Shown: positions 31,525 to 39,963, counted from the first letter of the stretch. The stretch: 47,537 bases of DNA from DASPKS01 sp035628035 (GCA_035628035.1 DASPKS010000180.1:1-47537); one strand, 5' to 3'. Notes: generated by a model not told the origin, from the sequence alone. Translations and numbers: made by a program.

Positions 31525-32793
31525 TCAGCGCACGAACGCGAGCGCCACCGACACCACCACGATGGCGACGACGGCGGGGAGCAGAAGCCGGCGGAGGCGG
31601 GGACCGCCGAGCGTGAGCACGAGCCCTCCCTTGACGAGGGTGTTGCTCATCGCCGCGAGCACGATGGCGCGCGCGGCCGTCTGGGGCGCGAGCCCGCCAC
31701 GGCCTCGGCTGAGGTCGGCCATCGAGAGCGTGATGGCGTCCACGTCGGCCACGCCGGAGGCGATGGCGGAGACGTACACCCCGGCCGCGCCGAAGTACAT
31801 CGAGGCTGCCTTCGAGACGACGAGGATGAACCCGTAGAGGAGGCCGAACTGGATGGCCGGCCCCAGCCGGAAGGGGTTGGCGAACGAGGTGGGCTCGGTC
31901 TCCGCCTTCTCCCCTTTGCGGAGCGCGAGGAAGCCGGCCCACGCGAGCGCCGCCGCGCCGCCCGCGCCGATGGGCACGGCCACGCGCGGCAGCAGCGCGG
32001 CGTGGACCACCCCCACCTCCACGAGCACGCGCCCGAACATCACGGCCCACGCGAGGAGGATGCCGAGCCCGAGCGCCCGGGCGAGGCCCTCTGCCTCCTT
32101 GCTCTTCTGCGCGAGCGAGAGTGTGACGGCCGTCGACGAGACGAGCCCCCCGAGCACGCCCGTCAGCCCCACGCCGCGCCGCGCCCCGACGAGCTTGATG
32201 AGGACGTACCCGAGGAAGGAGATCCCCGAGATGAACACCACCATCAGCCAGACCTTGAACGGCGTGACGGCGTCGAGCGGCGGGGGCCCGAGCGGTGTAC
32301 GCGGGAGCACGGGGAGGACGAGCGCGGAGATGGCGGCCAGCTTGAGCGAGGCCTCCACGTCCTCGTCGGTGAGCTGGCGGGCGAACGCGCGCGTGTGCCC
32401 CTTCAGCGCGAGCAGCGCCGTCGTGGCGACGGCGACGGCGGCGGCCAGGGCCATCCGGTCCCACACGCACAGCGCGCCGACGAAGAACGTGACGAGGACG
32501 GCGACCTCCGTCGTCACGCCGACCTCGCCGCGGTGCGCCCGGACAGCGTAGCCCACCGCCACGAGCGCACCGACGAGCGCGAGCGCCGCCGCGAACACGA
32601 GCGGCGACCGGAGGAGGAGCGCGCCGTACCCGGCCAGCGCGCCCGTCAGCGCGACGAGCGTGAACGTACGCGCCCCCGCGAATAGCTCGCGCCCTCCCGC
32701 TTCGTCGTGCTTGGCGTACTCCCGCTGCAGCCCGATGAGGAAACCGGCGCCGAGCGCCGCGCCGAAGCGAGCGAACAGGACGACAGGATCCAT
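31525..32793 (-). CDS. MgtC/SapB-DUF4010 family membrane protein
   Basis: A 422-aa protein with about twelve hydrophobic helices. The N-terminal 130 residues match MgtC/SapB (ARFGAALGAGFLIGLQREYAKHD ... GARTFTLVALTGALAGY). The rest matches DUF4010 (VGLTGVLGGLVSSTAVTLSLAQ, IASGVADVDAITLSMADL). MgtC relatives act in Mg2+-limited growth or inhibit ATP synthase in some bacteria, but the DUF4010 fusion has no proven function. ATG 32793 is used; GTG 32796 is one codon upstream. It is divergent from the rhomboid gene. Confidence 0.88.
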   Translation of the reverse strand: MDPVVLFARFGAALGAGFLIGLQREYAKHDEAGGRELFAGARTFTLVALTGALAGYGALLLRSPLVFAAALALVGALVAVGYAVRAHRGEVGVTTEVAVLVTFFVGALCVWDRMALAAAVAVATTALLALKGHTRAFARQLTDEDVEASLKLAAISALVLPVLPRTPLGPPPLDAVTPFKVWLMVVFISGISFLGYVLIKLVGARRGVGLTGVLGGLVSSTAVTLSLAQKSKEAEGLARALGLGILLAWAVMFGRVLVEVGVVHAALLPRVAVPIGAGGAAALAWAGFLALRKGEKAETEPTSFANPFRLGPAIQFGLLYGFILVVSKAASMYFGAAGVYVSAIASGVADVDAITLSMADLSRGRGGLAPQTAARAIVLAAMSNTLVKGGLVLTLGGPRLRRLLLPAVVAIVVVSVALAFVR

Positions 32794-32833
32794 CACGTTG
32801 GAGCGTTCAGAGAAGGCATGGTGCGCACGGGCG

Positions 32834-32842
32834 CTAAGTTAC
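32834..32842. promoter_or_regulatory. Back-to-back -7 like boxes between the DUF4010 and rhomboid genes
   Basis: Plus strand TAAGTTAC (32835-32842) is 22 nt before the rhomboid ATG. Minus strand TAACTTAG (32834-32841) is 40 nt before the DUF4010 ATG. The two boxes overlap almost completely. Confidence 0.3.
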
Positions 32843-32864
32843 CTGCCCGCCCGTTTCCATCCCG

Positions 32865-33467
32865 ATGCTCCTTGACGCACCCGTTACGCTCCTCCTGCTC
32901 GTCCTGAACGGCCTCGTCGGCGTGTACACGCTGTTCGTGGACCCCACGCTGCTCGGCCGGTGGGCCTTTCGGCCGTATCGTGCCGCGAAGGAGGGCGAGT
33001 GGTGGCGGTGGCTCACCGCGGGGTTCGTCCACGTGGGGCTGGCGCACATGGCGTTCAACCTCCTCACGCTCTTTTTCTTCGGCCCCCTCATCGAGGGGAT
33101 CATCGGGCCGCTCCGGTTCCTCGCCCTCTACTTCGGGGCGGAGCTGGCCGCGAACGTGCTCACCCATGCGCGCTACAAGAACCAGCCGGCGTACTCGGCG
33201 GCGGGCGCGTCGGGCGCCATCTCGGGGGTCGTCTTCGCGTTCTGCCTCTTCTACCCGCTGGAGACGATCTACGTGTTCTTCGCCATCGGGATGCCGGCCA
33301 TCGTGTTCGCCGTGCTCTACGTCGCGGCCTCCATCTACGCGGCGAAGCAAGGGGGCGGCCACGTCGCGCACGAGGCGCACCTCGGTGGGGCCCTTGGCGG
33401 CGTGGTCCTCACGCTCCTCCTCTACCCCGCCGCCGCGCGCATCTTCCTGCACCAGCTCGGCTTCTGA
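32865..33467 (+). CDS. Rhomboid family intramembrane serine protease
   Basis: A 200-aa, roughly six-helix membrane protein that cleaves within transmembrane segments. Catalytic Ser in YSAAGASGAISGVVFA (GASG); catalytic His in VAHEAHLGGALGGVVL; the helix-2 His-Asn motif is HMAFNLLTLFFFG. WWRWLTAGFVHVGLAH near the start is the family L1-loop region. The short C-terminus indicates a minimal rhomboid without accessory domains. Its substrates are unknown. It converges on the GNAT-type gene with 9 nt between stops. Confidence 0.93.
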   Translation: MLLDAPVTLLLLVLNGLVGVYTLFVDPTLLGRWAFRPYRAAKEGEWWRWLTAGFVHVGLAHMAFNLLTLFFFGPLIEGIIGPLRFLALYFGAELAANVLTHARYKNQPAYSAAGASGAISGVVFAFCLFYPLETIYVFFAIGMPAIVFAVLYVAASIYAAKQGGGHVAHEAHLGGALGGVVLTLLLYPAAARIFLHQLGF

Positions 33468-33476
33468 GGTGGGCGC

Positions 33477-34607
33477 TCAGAGCGGCTTCTCCAGCATCGC
33501 GTAGGTCTTGTCCACGATGGACCCCATGCGCTCGATGGCGTTGCGGAGCGGCATGTTGGTCTCGAGCACCCAGCTCATCTCGCCCGCGTCGTAGCCCTTC
33601 ACGATCCCCCGCTTGAGCGTATCCACCACCATGAGGGAGTCGAAGCCCTTCCCGTGGTGGGCCTTCCGCACGCCGAGGAGCGCCACGCGCATCTCGTAGA
33701 CGGCGCCCAGCTTGGCGTACGCGAGGAGCTTCGGCAGGCCGAGCGGGAGGAGACGCCCGTTCTTGACGTGCTTGAGGGCCTGGTTGAGGTTGGGGAGAGC
33801 AACGGAGAACGCGACGGGCTCGCCGTCGAGCTCAAGGATGGTCACGATGTCGGGGTCGACGACCTGCTTGAGGTCCTTCGCGAGGTGCGCGAACTCGTGC
33901 TCGGTCATGGGGACGTGGCCCCAGTTCTCGCTCCAGGCCTCGTTGTAGATGTCGAGGACGACGCGGGCCTCCTCCATGAACCGGCTCATGTCGAGGTGGC
34001 GGAGGCGGAGGCCGGGGTAGCGCCGCTTCACCAGCTCCGACCCCCGCTCCAGCTTCTTCATGTCGAGGTACGCCTCGTGGACGTAGTACGCGAGCATCGT
34101 CATCACGCGGGCGAACCCGTAGCGCGTGAGGAAGCCCTCGTAGTACGCCTTGTTGTAGGGCATGAGGATCGACGGCTCGCGGTCGAACCCCTCAACGAGG
34201 AGGCCCGCGACGTCGTTCATGCTCGGGTTCGTCGGGCCGCGCATCTTGTCGAGACCCTTCCCGCGGAGCCAGCCGGCCGCCGCGTTGAGCAGCGCCTCGG
34301 CGACGGCGTAGTCCTCGACCGTCTCGAAGAACCCGAAGAAGCCGACGCCGTCGGCGTACTTCTGGAGGTGCATCCCGTTGACGATGGCGGCCACGCGGCC
34401 GACGACCTCGCCCCGCTCGTCCTCGGCGAGGAAGAGCTGCACCGCGCCGTGCTCGAAGAAGGGGTTCTTCTTCGGGTCGAGCACCTTGTCCTGGTCCATC
34501 CGGAGGGGCGGGACGAAGGCGTGGTCGCCGGCGTAGTGGCGGTAGGGGAAATCGAGGAAGCGGGCGCGGTCGCGGCCGGAGGCTACGGGGCGGACGGTGA
34601 CGGCCAT
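33477..34607 (-). CDS. GNAT-fold N-acyltransferase, candidate bacterial ceramide synthase
   Basis: A 376-aa protein of a family that begins RPVASGRDRARFLDFPYRHY and AFVPPLRMDQDKVLDPKKNP (the FPY ... VPPL ... KNPFF pattern) and has a GNAT-like core (VGRVAAIVNGMH, WLRGKGLDKMRGPTNPS, EPSILMPYN) and a second half ending GVRKAHHGKGFDSLMV and SWVLETNMPLRNAIERMG. Members of this kind of GNAT protein have been proposed as bacterial ceramide synthases that N-acylate long-chain bases. The neighbouring upstream gene encodes serine palmitoyltransferase, which makes that assignment attractive, but it is inference. ATG 34607 is used. It has its own -7 box and lies beyond a terminator. Confidence 0.75.
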   Translation of the reverse strand: MAVTVRPVASGRDRARFLDFPYRHYAGDHAFVPPLRMDQDKVLDPKKNPFFEHGAVQLFLAEDERGEVVGRVAAIVNGMHLQKYADGVGFFGFFETVEDYAVAEALLNAAAGWLRGKGLDKMRGPTNPSMNDVAGLLVEGFDREPSILMPYNKAYYEGFLTRYGFARVMTMLAYYVHEAYLDMKKLERGSELVKRRYPGLRLRHLDMSRFMEEARVVLDIYNEAWSENWGHVPMTEHEFAHLAKDLKQVVDPDIVTILELDGEPVAFSVALPNLNQALKHVKNGRLLPLGLPKLLAYAKLGAVYEMRVALLGVRKAHHGKGFDSLMVVDTLKRGIVKGYDAGEMSWVLETNMPLRNAIERMGSIVDKTYAMLEKPL

Positions 34608-34630
34608 ACGAGGCAGCGGGCGGGGAGGGA

Positions 34631-34638
34631 GGAAGCTA
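34631..34638 (-). promoter_or_regulatory. -7 like box for the GNAT-type gene
   Basis: Minus strand TAGCTTCC, 23 nt before ATG 34607, directly after the terminator of the serine palmitoyltransferase gene. Confidence 0.35.
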
Positions 34639-34650
34639 CTGGCCCGAACG

Positions 34651-34681
34651 AAAAGCGCGGCGCCCCCAGGGGGCGCCGCGC
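34651..34681 (-). terminator. Intrinsic terminator after the serine palmitoyltransferase gene
   Basis: 13-nt arms (34655-34667 with 34669-34681) pair almost to the tip, followed on the minus strand by TTTTCG. It separates the SPT transcript from the downstream GNAT-type gene. Confidence 0.8.
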
Positions 34682-34705
34682 CGAAGAAGCCGACGGGAGA
34701 GAAGA

Positions 34706-36031
34706 TCAGCCGGGGTGGCCGTTTGCCGGGACGACGTGACCCGGCTCGCTGTCCTCCGTGATGACGCCGTGCTTGAGGCCCACCTTGCGGAACGCCTCGA
34801 GGATGAGGTCGAGCTCCTCGTCGGTGTGGGTGGCCATGTACGACGTGCGCATGAGCGACTGCCCCGGCGGGACGGCCGGCGGGATCACGGCGTTGACGAA
34901 CACGCCCTCTTCGAGGAGGTCGGTCCAGAACCGGAAGCACGTGTACATGTCGCCGACGACGACGGGGATGATGGGGCTCTGGCTCGTCCACACGTTGAAC
35001 CCGAGCCGGCGGAACCCCTCCCGCATGTAGTTCGAGATCTGGTCCAGCCTTTCGAGCCGCCACGGCTCGGTCTCCAGGATGTCGAGGCAGGCCAGCACCG
35101 TCGCCACGTTGGCCGGCGGCATCGAGGCGCTGAAGATGTGCGTGCTCGCCTTGTGCCGGATGTACTCCGTGACGGCGAAGGAGCCGACGACGAACCCGCC
35201 GAGGGAGGCGAACGACTTCGAGAACGTCCCCGTCGTGAGGGCCACGCGGTCGAGCAGCCCGAAGCACGCCGCCGAGCCGCGCCCGCCCGGCCCGATCACG
35301 CCGACGGCGTGGGCATCGTCCAGCATGAGCGCGGCGTCGAACTCCTCCGAGAGGGCGACGAGCTCAGGTACACGCGCGAGGGTCCCACTCATCGAGAACA
35401 CCCCGTCGGTGACGATCATCTTGCCCGCGTCGGGCCGCTCACGCGTGTACTTCTCCAGCAGCAGCCGGAGGTGGTTCACGTCATCGTGGCGGTAGCGAAC
35501 GGTCTCGGCGATGGCGACCTGCGTGCCGGCGACGATGCAGGCATGGTTGTCCTTGTCCGAGAAGATCAGGTCGCCCTTCCCGGCCAGGCCCTGCATGACG
35601 CCCATGTTGGTCATGTAGCCGGTCGAGAACAGCACGCACCCCTCCTTCCCCATGAACTTCGCCAGCCGCTCCTCCAGCTCGAGGTGGAGGTCGAGCGTGC
35701 CGTTGAGGAAGCGGCTCCCGGTGCAGCCCGTTCCGTACCTCGCGATGGCCTCGCGGGCGGCCTCCTGCACGCGGGGGTCGCTCGTCAGCCCGAGGTAGTT
35801 GTTCGAGCCGGCCATGATGACCTCGCGCCCGCGGAGGACGGCGCGTGTCCCCTCCGAAACCTGGATGGGCCGGAACCACGGGTAGAGGCCGGCCCCCTTC
35901 ACTTGCGAGTAATCGCCCTCGGGGGCGAGGAACTGCTCGGCCTTCTCGAAGATCGCCGGCACCGAGCCCGCCGGGCGCGGCGGGGTTGAGGGCGTGGGCG
36001 GGATCGCGCCGTGGAGGTCGGGGAGCGTCAT
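34706..36031 (-). CDS. Serine palmitoyltransferase-like PLP enzyme (alpha-oxoamine synthase family)
   Basis: A 441-aa PLP enzyme. After a 40-residue Pro-rich N-terminus come QVKGAGLYPWFRPIQVSEG, MAGSNNYLGLTSDP, RYGTGCTGSRFLNGTLDLH, the PLP-stacking His163 (DNHACI), LDDAHAVGVIGPGGRGS with Asp239, and the Schiff-base Lys272 in TGTFSKSFASLGGF. Overall it resembles Bacteroidota/sphingolipid SPT more than KBL or BioF: GLYPWFRPI and SASMPP are typical of SPT, and no biotin genes are nearby. SPT condenses serine with palmitoyl-CoA, the first step of sphingolipid synthesis. It has its own promoter-like boxes and a terminator. BioF-type function is the main alternative. Confidence 0.88.
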   Translation of the reverse strand: MTLPDLHGAIPPTPSTPPRPAGSVPAIFEKAEQFLAPEGDYSQVKGAGLYPWFRPIQVSEGTRAVLRGREVIMAGSNNYLGLTSDPRVQEAAREAIARYGTGCTGSRFLNGTLDLHLELEERLAKFMGKEGCVLFSTGYMTNMGVMQGLAGKGDLIFSDKDNHACIVAGTQVAIAETVRYRHDDVNHLRLLLEKYTRERPDAGKMIVTDGVFSMSGTLARVPELVALSEEFDAALMLDDAHAVGVIGPGGRGSAACFGLLDRVALTTGTFSKSFASLGGFVVGSFAVTEYIRHKASTHIFSASMPPANVATVLACLDILETEPWRLERLDQISNYMREGFRRLGFNVWTSQSPIIPVVVGDMYTCFRFWTDLLEEGVFVNAVIPPAVPPGQSLMRTSYMATHTDEELDLILEAFRKVGLKHGVITEDSEPGHVVPANGHPG

Positions 36032-36076
36032 AGGCGGCGGGGGCAGGGCGTGGCCGCCGGTGCGGTCCAGCCCACA

Positions 36077-36116
36077 CGAAGGTAGCGCCCGGTAATGCCC
36101 CTCACCCGGCAATATA
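36077..36116 (-). promoter_or_regulatory. Candidate promoter boxes for the SPT gene
   Basis: Minus strand TACCTTCG (36077-36084) lies 45 nt before the ATG; a second box TATATTGC lies at 36109-36116. Either may be the -7 element. The rest of the 166-nt gap up to the DUF5683 gene holds nothing else I can identify. Confidence 0.35.
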
Positions 36117-36197
36117 GAGTGAAACGCCGTCCCTGCTTGGTCCGGCCACCGGTAGGGGCTTCCCCCGGAATACGACGGGCTTACGCGCCAGAGCGCG

Positions 36198-36827
36198 CTA
36201 GAACACCACGCGCAACGTGAGCGCCGGCCCGTCGGGGGTGGGCACGGCGCGGAGGGAGAGGTCCTCCCCCACGTCGAACCCCGCGAGGTGCGCGTAGACG
36301 TACGCGTCGAGGGCCTGGAGGGCGTAGGCGAGGCCAGTGCCGAGGATGGCGAGGTCGCGGTTGCGCCGCGTGCGCTCGCGGAGGGTGCGCGTGGAGGGGG
36401 CGCTGAGGGCGCCGGCCGCCACCCAGTCGTCGAAGTAGGCCGCGTGGGGGTTGCCGGGGTCGGGCGTGGCGGGGTCGGGGTCGGGCGTGGGCTCGGAGAC
36501 GACGTAGAGGTACGCCCGGCGGTACTGGCCGTACTGGGTGTGGAGATACACGGCAAACCCGGCGAGCCCCACCACCGCGCCGGCTACGACGGGCGCCTTG
36601 AGGGGCTGCCGGTTGTAGACCTGCCCCCAGCCCGGGATAAGCAGCGAGCGCCGCAGCGCGCCGCCCGGCGTGCGCCCGTCCGGGCCCGCGCTGTCGACGA
36701 CGACGGACGGCCGCGGCGGCGCGGGGGGCTTGCTAGCCGCCGTATCCGGGACGACCTGCGCGCGCGCACCGGCGGCGAGCAGCAGCCCGGCGCAGAGGAC
36801 GAGGCGCGCGAACCGGAAGCGGCGCAC
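36198..36827 (-). CDS. DUF5683-like membrane protein
   Basis: A 209-aa protein with a signal peptide (MRRFRFARLVLCAGLLLAAGARAQ), then LRRSLLIPGWGQVYNRQPLKAPVVAGAVVGLAGFAVYLHTQY, the PGxGQ-Y-N motif and hydrophobic stretch typical of DUF5683, and a C-terminal RNRDLAILGTGLAYALQALDAYVYAHLAGFDV segment. Proteins of this kind commonly follow parB in Bacteroidota. It starts with GTG 36827, one nt after the ParB stop, so it is co-transcribed with parAB. Function is not established; an envelope role linked to chromosome segregation is only a guess from synteny. Confidence 0.82.
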   Translation of the reverse strand: MRRFRFARLVLCAGLLLAAGARAQVVPDTAASKPPAPPRPSVVVDSAGPDGRTPGGALRRSLLIPGWGQVYNRQPLKAPVVAGAVVGLAGFAVYLHTQYGQYRRAYLYVVSEPTPDPDPATPDPGNPHAAYFDDWVAAGALSAPSTRTLRERTRRNRDLAILGTGLAYALQALDAYVYAHLAGFDVGEDLSLRAVPTPDGPALTLRVVF

Positions 36828-36828
36828 C

Positions 36829-37821
36829 TCAGCCGTGCAGGACCCGCTCGACGACGCGCTCGAGGTCCTCCAGCGTGTAGTACTCGATCTCGATGGTGCC
36901 CGCGCGGTCGTTCGGGCGGTGCCGAACGCTCACGCGGGTGCCGAGCGCCTCGCGGAGCTGCGCCTCGAACCCCTCGATCTGGATGCGGTCGCGCGGGGTG
37001 AGCACGGCGTCGCCGGCGGGCGCCTCCGGCGTAGCGGCATCGGCCTTCGGACGGGCGGCCCCCTTCTTGGGCCCCTTGCCCTCGCGGATCTCGCGGGCCA
37101 GCCGCTCCACCTCGCGCACGGAGAGGCCGCGGTCGAGGATGGCCCGGTGCAGCGTGAGCTGGGTCTCCTCGTCCTCGATGGCGACGAGCATCCGCGCGTG
37201 GCCCGCCGTGAGGGTGCCGTCGCGGAGGGAGGCCTGCACCCGGGGAGGGAGCCGGAGGAGGCGGAGCTTGTTGGCGATGGTGGAGCGGTCCTTCCCCACG
37301 CGCTCGGCCACCTCCTCCTGCGTCAGCCCTACCTCCTCGATAAGGCGGTGGTAGCCGAGGGCGACTTCGATGGGGTTGAGGTCCTCGCGCTGGACGTTCT
37401 CCACGATGGCCATCTCGAGGAGCGCCTTGTTGTCGGCCTCGCGGACGTAAGCGGGCACCCGCTTGAGCCCAGCCCGCCGCGCGGCGCGGAGCCGCCGCTC
37501 CCCGGCAATCAGCTCGAACCGCCCGCCCTCGATGGCGCGGACCGTGATCGGCTGGATGATGCCGAGCTGGCGGATGGACGCGGCCAGCTCATCGAGGGCG
37601 GCCTCGTCGAAGTCCTGACGCGGCTGGTACGGGTTCGGGCGGACGGCCTCGATCTCGATCTCGGCGACGCGTCCGGCCAGGCGCACGCGCTCGTCGAAGT
37701 TGTAGAGCCGCGTGCGGGGGAGCTCCTCGGCGCCCCCCTCCTGCTCGGCCTCGGGCGCGTCGGGGAGCTGCGGGATGAGGGCGCTAAGGCCCTTACCGAG
37801 GGCGGCTTTCCGGTGGGACAT
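36829..37821 (-). CDS. parB: Chromosome-partitioning protein ParB
   Basis: A 330-aa protein that binds parS sites and spreads as a CTP-dependent clamp. After LGKGLSALIP come VAEIEIEAVRPNPYQPRQDFDEAALDELAASI, the GERR motif of the CTPase (FELIAGERRLRAARRAGL), a helix-turn-helix (GLTQEEVAERVGKDRSTIANKLRLLRLP) and the C-terminal dimer domain (IEIEYYTLEDLERVVERVL). I see no complete parS (TGTTTCACGTGAAACA) in the window. It follows parA by 21 nt. Confidence 0.95.
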   Translation of the reverse strand: MSHRKAALGKGLSALIPQLPDAPEAEQEGGAEELPRTRLYNFDERVRLAGRVAEIEIEAVRPNPYQPRQDFDEAALDELAASIRQLGIIQPITVRAIEGGRFELIAGERRLRAARRAGLKRVPAYVREADNKALLEMAIVENVQREDLNPIEVALGYHRLIEEVGLTQEEVAERVGKDRSTIANKLRLLRLPPRVQASLRDGTLTAGHARMLVAIEDEETQLTLHRAILDRGLSVREVERLAREIREGKGPKKGAARPKADAATPEAPAGDAVLTPRDRIQIEGFEAQLREALGTRVSVRHRPNDRAGTIEIEYYTLEDLERVVERVLHG

Positions 37822-37842
37822 GGGGGCGGGCCGGGGGCCGGT

Positions 37843-39153
37843 TCAGAGGCGGGAGTCGGAGGCGCCGTTGGGCGGCGAGGGCGGGGGCTCAGCAGCGGGC
37901 AGCCGGTGCGGAAAACGCTCGGTTTCCTTCGGAAAGCGTTCGCCTTCTTGCTGGAAGCTGGCGCTTTCCTGCGGCGGCCGGGCCGTTTCGCTTGGGGGGC
38001 GGGCGGCCTCCGGCGTGAACGAATTGGCGTCGGGCGTGGTAGCGCGGGAGGCCAGGCGGATGCGGCCGGCGTCGGACGTGGGAGGCGGCGGGGCCGGGGG
38101 CGCGGCGGGGGGCGGCGGGGAAGCGGGGGCGGGAGGGCGCTGCATCTCCTCCTCGCGCACGCGCGCCGCCTCGGGCCTGGGCACGTCCTCCTCAAAGCGA
38201 GGGGCCGGCGGGGGCACGTCGGCCGGGCTGCCGTCGCCGAGGGTGCCGCGCGGCCGGACGGGGGCAGGTGGCGGCGTGAGCCGCGCGCTCGGTGCCTTCC
38301 GGTGGAGTCCTGGCGGCGGCGCCGCAGCCGTCGTCACGGACAGCGGAGCCGGGCCGTCGCTCGCCTCCCCCTTTGGCGGGTGGAGGTACCGCTGGTTGTT
38401 CTCGATGATCTCGGCGGCCAGCGCCATGTAGTTCCGCGAGCCGATGCTGATCGCGTCGTACAGCAGGACCGGCTTCCCGAACGAGGGCGCCTCCGCCACG
38501 CGGACGTTCCGCTGGATCACCGCCTTGAACACCTTGTCGCCGAAGTAGCGGCGGACCTCCGAGGCCACCTGCGCGGCCAGCCGCAGGCGCGGGTCGAACA
38601 TCGTCAGCAGCACGCCTTCGATCTCGAGGTCGGCGTTGAGGTGCTGGCGGACGATCTTGACGGTGTTGAGGAGCTGCCCGAGCCCTTCGAGCGCGAAGTA
38701 CTCCGCCTGCACGGGGATCAGCACGGAGTCCGCCGCCGTGAGCGCGTTGAGCGTGAGGAGCCCCAGGCTCGGCGGGCAGTCGATCACGACGAAGTCGTAC
38801 GTGCGCCGGATGCGCGTGAGGGCCCGCTTGAGCACCTGCTCCCGCTCCACCACGTCGATCATCTCGATCTCGGAGCCGACGAGGTTGATGTGGCTCGGGA
38901 CGACGTCGAGGAACGGCATCTCCGTCTGGCGGACGGCCTCCTCCATCGTGGCGCTCCCCGTGAGCACCTCGTAGATGGTGTTGCCGACGGTGCGGAGGTC
39001 GATCCCGAGCCCGGAGGTGCCGTTGGCCTGGGGGTCGGTGTCGAGGAGGAGCGTGGGCTTCTCCGACGCGGCGAGCGAAGCGGCGAGGTTCACCGAGGAG
39101 GTGGTCTTCCCCACCCCGCCCTTCTGGTTCGCGACCGCGATGACTTTGCCCAT
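37843..39153 (-). CDS. parA: Chromosome-partitioning ATPase ParA with unusual C-terminal tail
   Basis: A 436-aa protein. The first 260 residues are a typical Soj/ParA: the deviant Walker A ANQKGGVGKTTSSVNLA, LLLDTDPQANGTSG, and FVVIDCPPSLGLLTLNALTAAD (Walker B) and a conserved end with IGSRNYMALAAEIIENN. It moves the ParB-parS complex on the nucleoid. A further 170 residues form a Pro/Ala/Arg/Glu-rich disordered tail (PPPPAAPPAPPPP; short ERFP repeats) with no resemblance to known domains. ATG 39153 is preferred; the frame upstream is not protein-like. A TTG-N20-TATATTCG promoter lies 77 nt upstream of it. Confidence 0.94.
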   Translation of the reverse strand: MGKVIAVANQKGGVGKTTSSVNLAASLAASEKPTLLLDTDPQANGTSGLGIDLRTVGNTIYEVLTGSATMEEAVRQTEMPFLDVVPSHINLVGSEIEMIDVVEREQVLKRALTRIRRTYDFVVIDCPPSLGLLTLNALTAADSVLIPVQAEYFALEGLGQLLNTVKIVRQHLNADLEIEGVLLTMFDPRLRLAAQVASEVRRYFGDKVFKAVIQRNVRVAEAPSFGKPVLLYDAISIGSRNYMALAAEIIENNQRYLHPPKGEASDGPAPLSVTTAAAPPPGLHRKAPSARLTPPPAPVRPRGTLGDGSPADVPPPAPRFEEDVPRPEAARVREEEMQRPPAPASPPPPAAPPAPPPPTSDAGRIRLASRATTPDANSFTPEAARPPSETARPPQESASFQQEGERFPKETERFPHRLPAAEPPPSPPNGASDSRL

Positions 39154-39230
39154 GAGGATGCGCCCGTTCGACGGAGGCCGCACGGAAGAGGGGCCGTTTC
39201 GTGCGTTCGCCGCCTCGCCGCCGTGACGGG

Positions 39231-39261
39231 CGAATATAGGCCGGGGGCCGGAGGGGTGCAA
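39231..39261 (-). promoter_or_regulatory. Promoter of parAB (Bacteroidota-type)
   Basis: Minus strand TTG (39259-39261), exactly 20 nt, TATATTCG (39231-39238). The first start codon is 77 nt on, so the operon has a short 5' leader. Confidence 0.55.
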
Positions 39262-39270
39262 CGCGAGCAC

Positions 39271-39296
39271 GGGCCGGCGGGTCCCCGCCGCGGCCC
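39271..39296 (-). terminator. Hairpin just after the CDGSH-protein gene
   Basis: GGCGGG pairs with CCCGCC (39276-39281/39284-39289) and GGGCC with GGCCC (39271-39275/39292-39296), with a 2-nt bulge. No U-run follows on the minus strand. Confidence 0.35.
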
Positions 39297-39297
39297 C

Positions 39298-39963
39298 TCA
39301 GCGGTCGCCCGTCGTGAAGCCGATCCGCTTGTGCGTGCCGTCGCAGAACGGCTTGTTGGCCGACTGCCCGCAGCGGCACAGCGACCCCTTCGCCGTAACG
39401 ACCGCCGCCCCCTCCGCGCCGCGCACCTCGACGGGCCCGCGGAGCTGGAGCGGGCCGTCCTTCGCGAGGACGATCCGCAGGGGGCCGGCGCCCTCGGGCA
39501 TCGTCGCGTTGTGGGTGCCGAGCGCGCCCGCGTCGGCGAACCCCGCTTCGAGGGCGCCGGGCTCGTGGCTCCCGTCGCAGAACGGCTTGCGCTTCGACAG
39601 CCCGCACCGGCACAGCGCCACGCGCGTGTCGCGGAGAACGACCTCGCCGTCGGGCGTCTCCACCTGGAGGTCGCCGCGCACGTACAGCGGCCCGTCGGGG
39701 ACGACCTCGACGGTGTTCGCCATCGGGGTGGGCTCGGCCCCGCCGCCGTCCTTCCGCGTGAAGTGGAGCGCGCCCGTCGGGCACCGCTGGACGACCTCGA
39801 CGATGGCGTCGGCCGCCGCCTGCGTGGGGTCGATCCACGGCTTCCGCGCCGGGTCGAACACGTGAGGCAGCCCCCGCACGCACTCAGCGGCGTGGATGCA
39901 CCGCCGCGCGTCGTAGTGGACGGCGACGCCGTCGCTCTCGTAGGTGCGCGTCGTGGAAGCCAT
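39298..39963 (-). CDS. Iron-sulfur protein with a mono-cluster domain and two CDGSH domains
   Basis: A 221-aa protein. The N-terminal 70 residues match the divergent 4Fe-4S (Fer4_19-like) domain: RCIHAAECVRGLPHVFD ... RCPTGALHF. Two CDGSH zinc-finger-like domains follow, each ligating a 2Fe-2S cluster by three Cys and one His: CRCGLSKRKPFCDGSH and CRCGQSANKPFCDGTH. Such fusions are predicted redox or iron-handling proteins of unknown substrate. ATG 39963 gives MASTTRTYESDGVAVHYDARRC, typical of the group. It lies 39 nt after the lipoprotein gene on the same strand and is likely co-transcribed with it. Confidence 0.9.
   Translation of the reverse strand: MASTTRTYESDGVAVHYDARRCIHAAECVRGLPHVFDPARKPWIDPTQAAADAIVEVVQRCPTGALHFTRKDGGGAEPTPMANTVEVVPDGPLYVRGDLQVETPDGEVVLRDTRVALCRCGLSKRKPFCDGSHEPGALEAGFADAGALGTHNATMPEGAGPLRIVLAKDGPLQLRGPVEVRGAEGAAVVTAKGSLCRCGQSANKPFCDGTHKRIGFTTGDR

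Noticed and set aside
36829..39153. parS sites near parAB
   Set aside because: I looked for the TGTTTCACGTGAAACA palindrome and found only short half-site-like pieces such as GTGAAAC near 36117.
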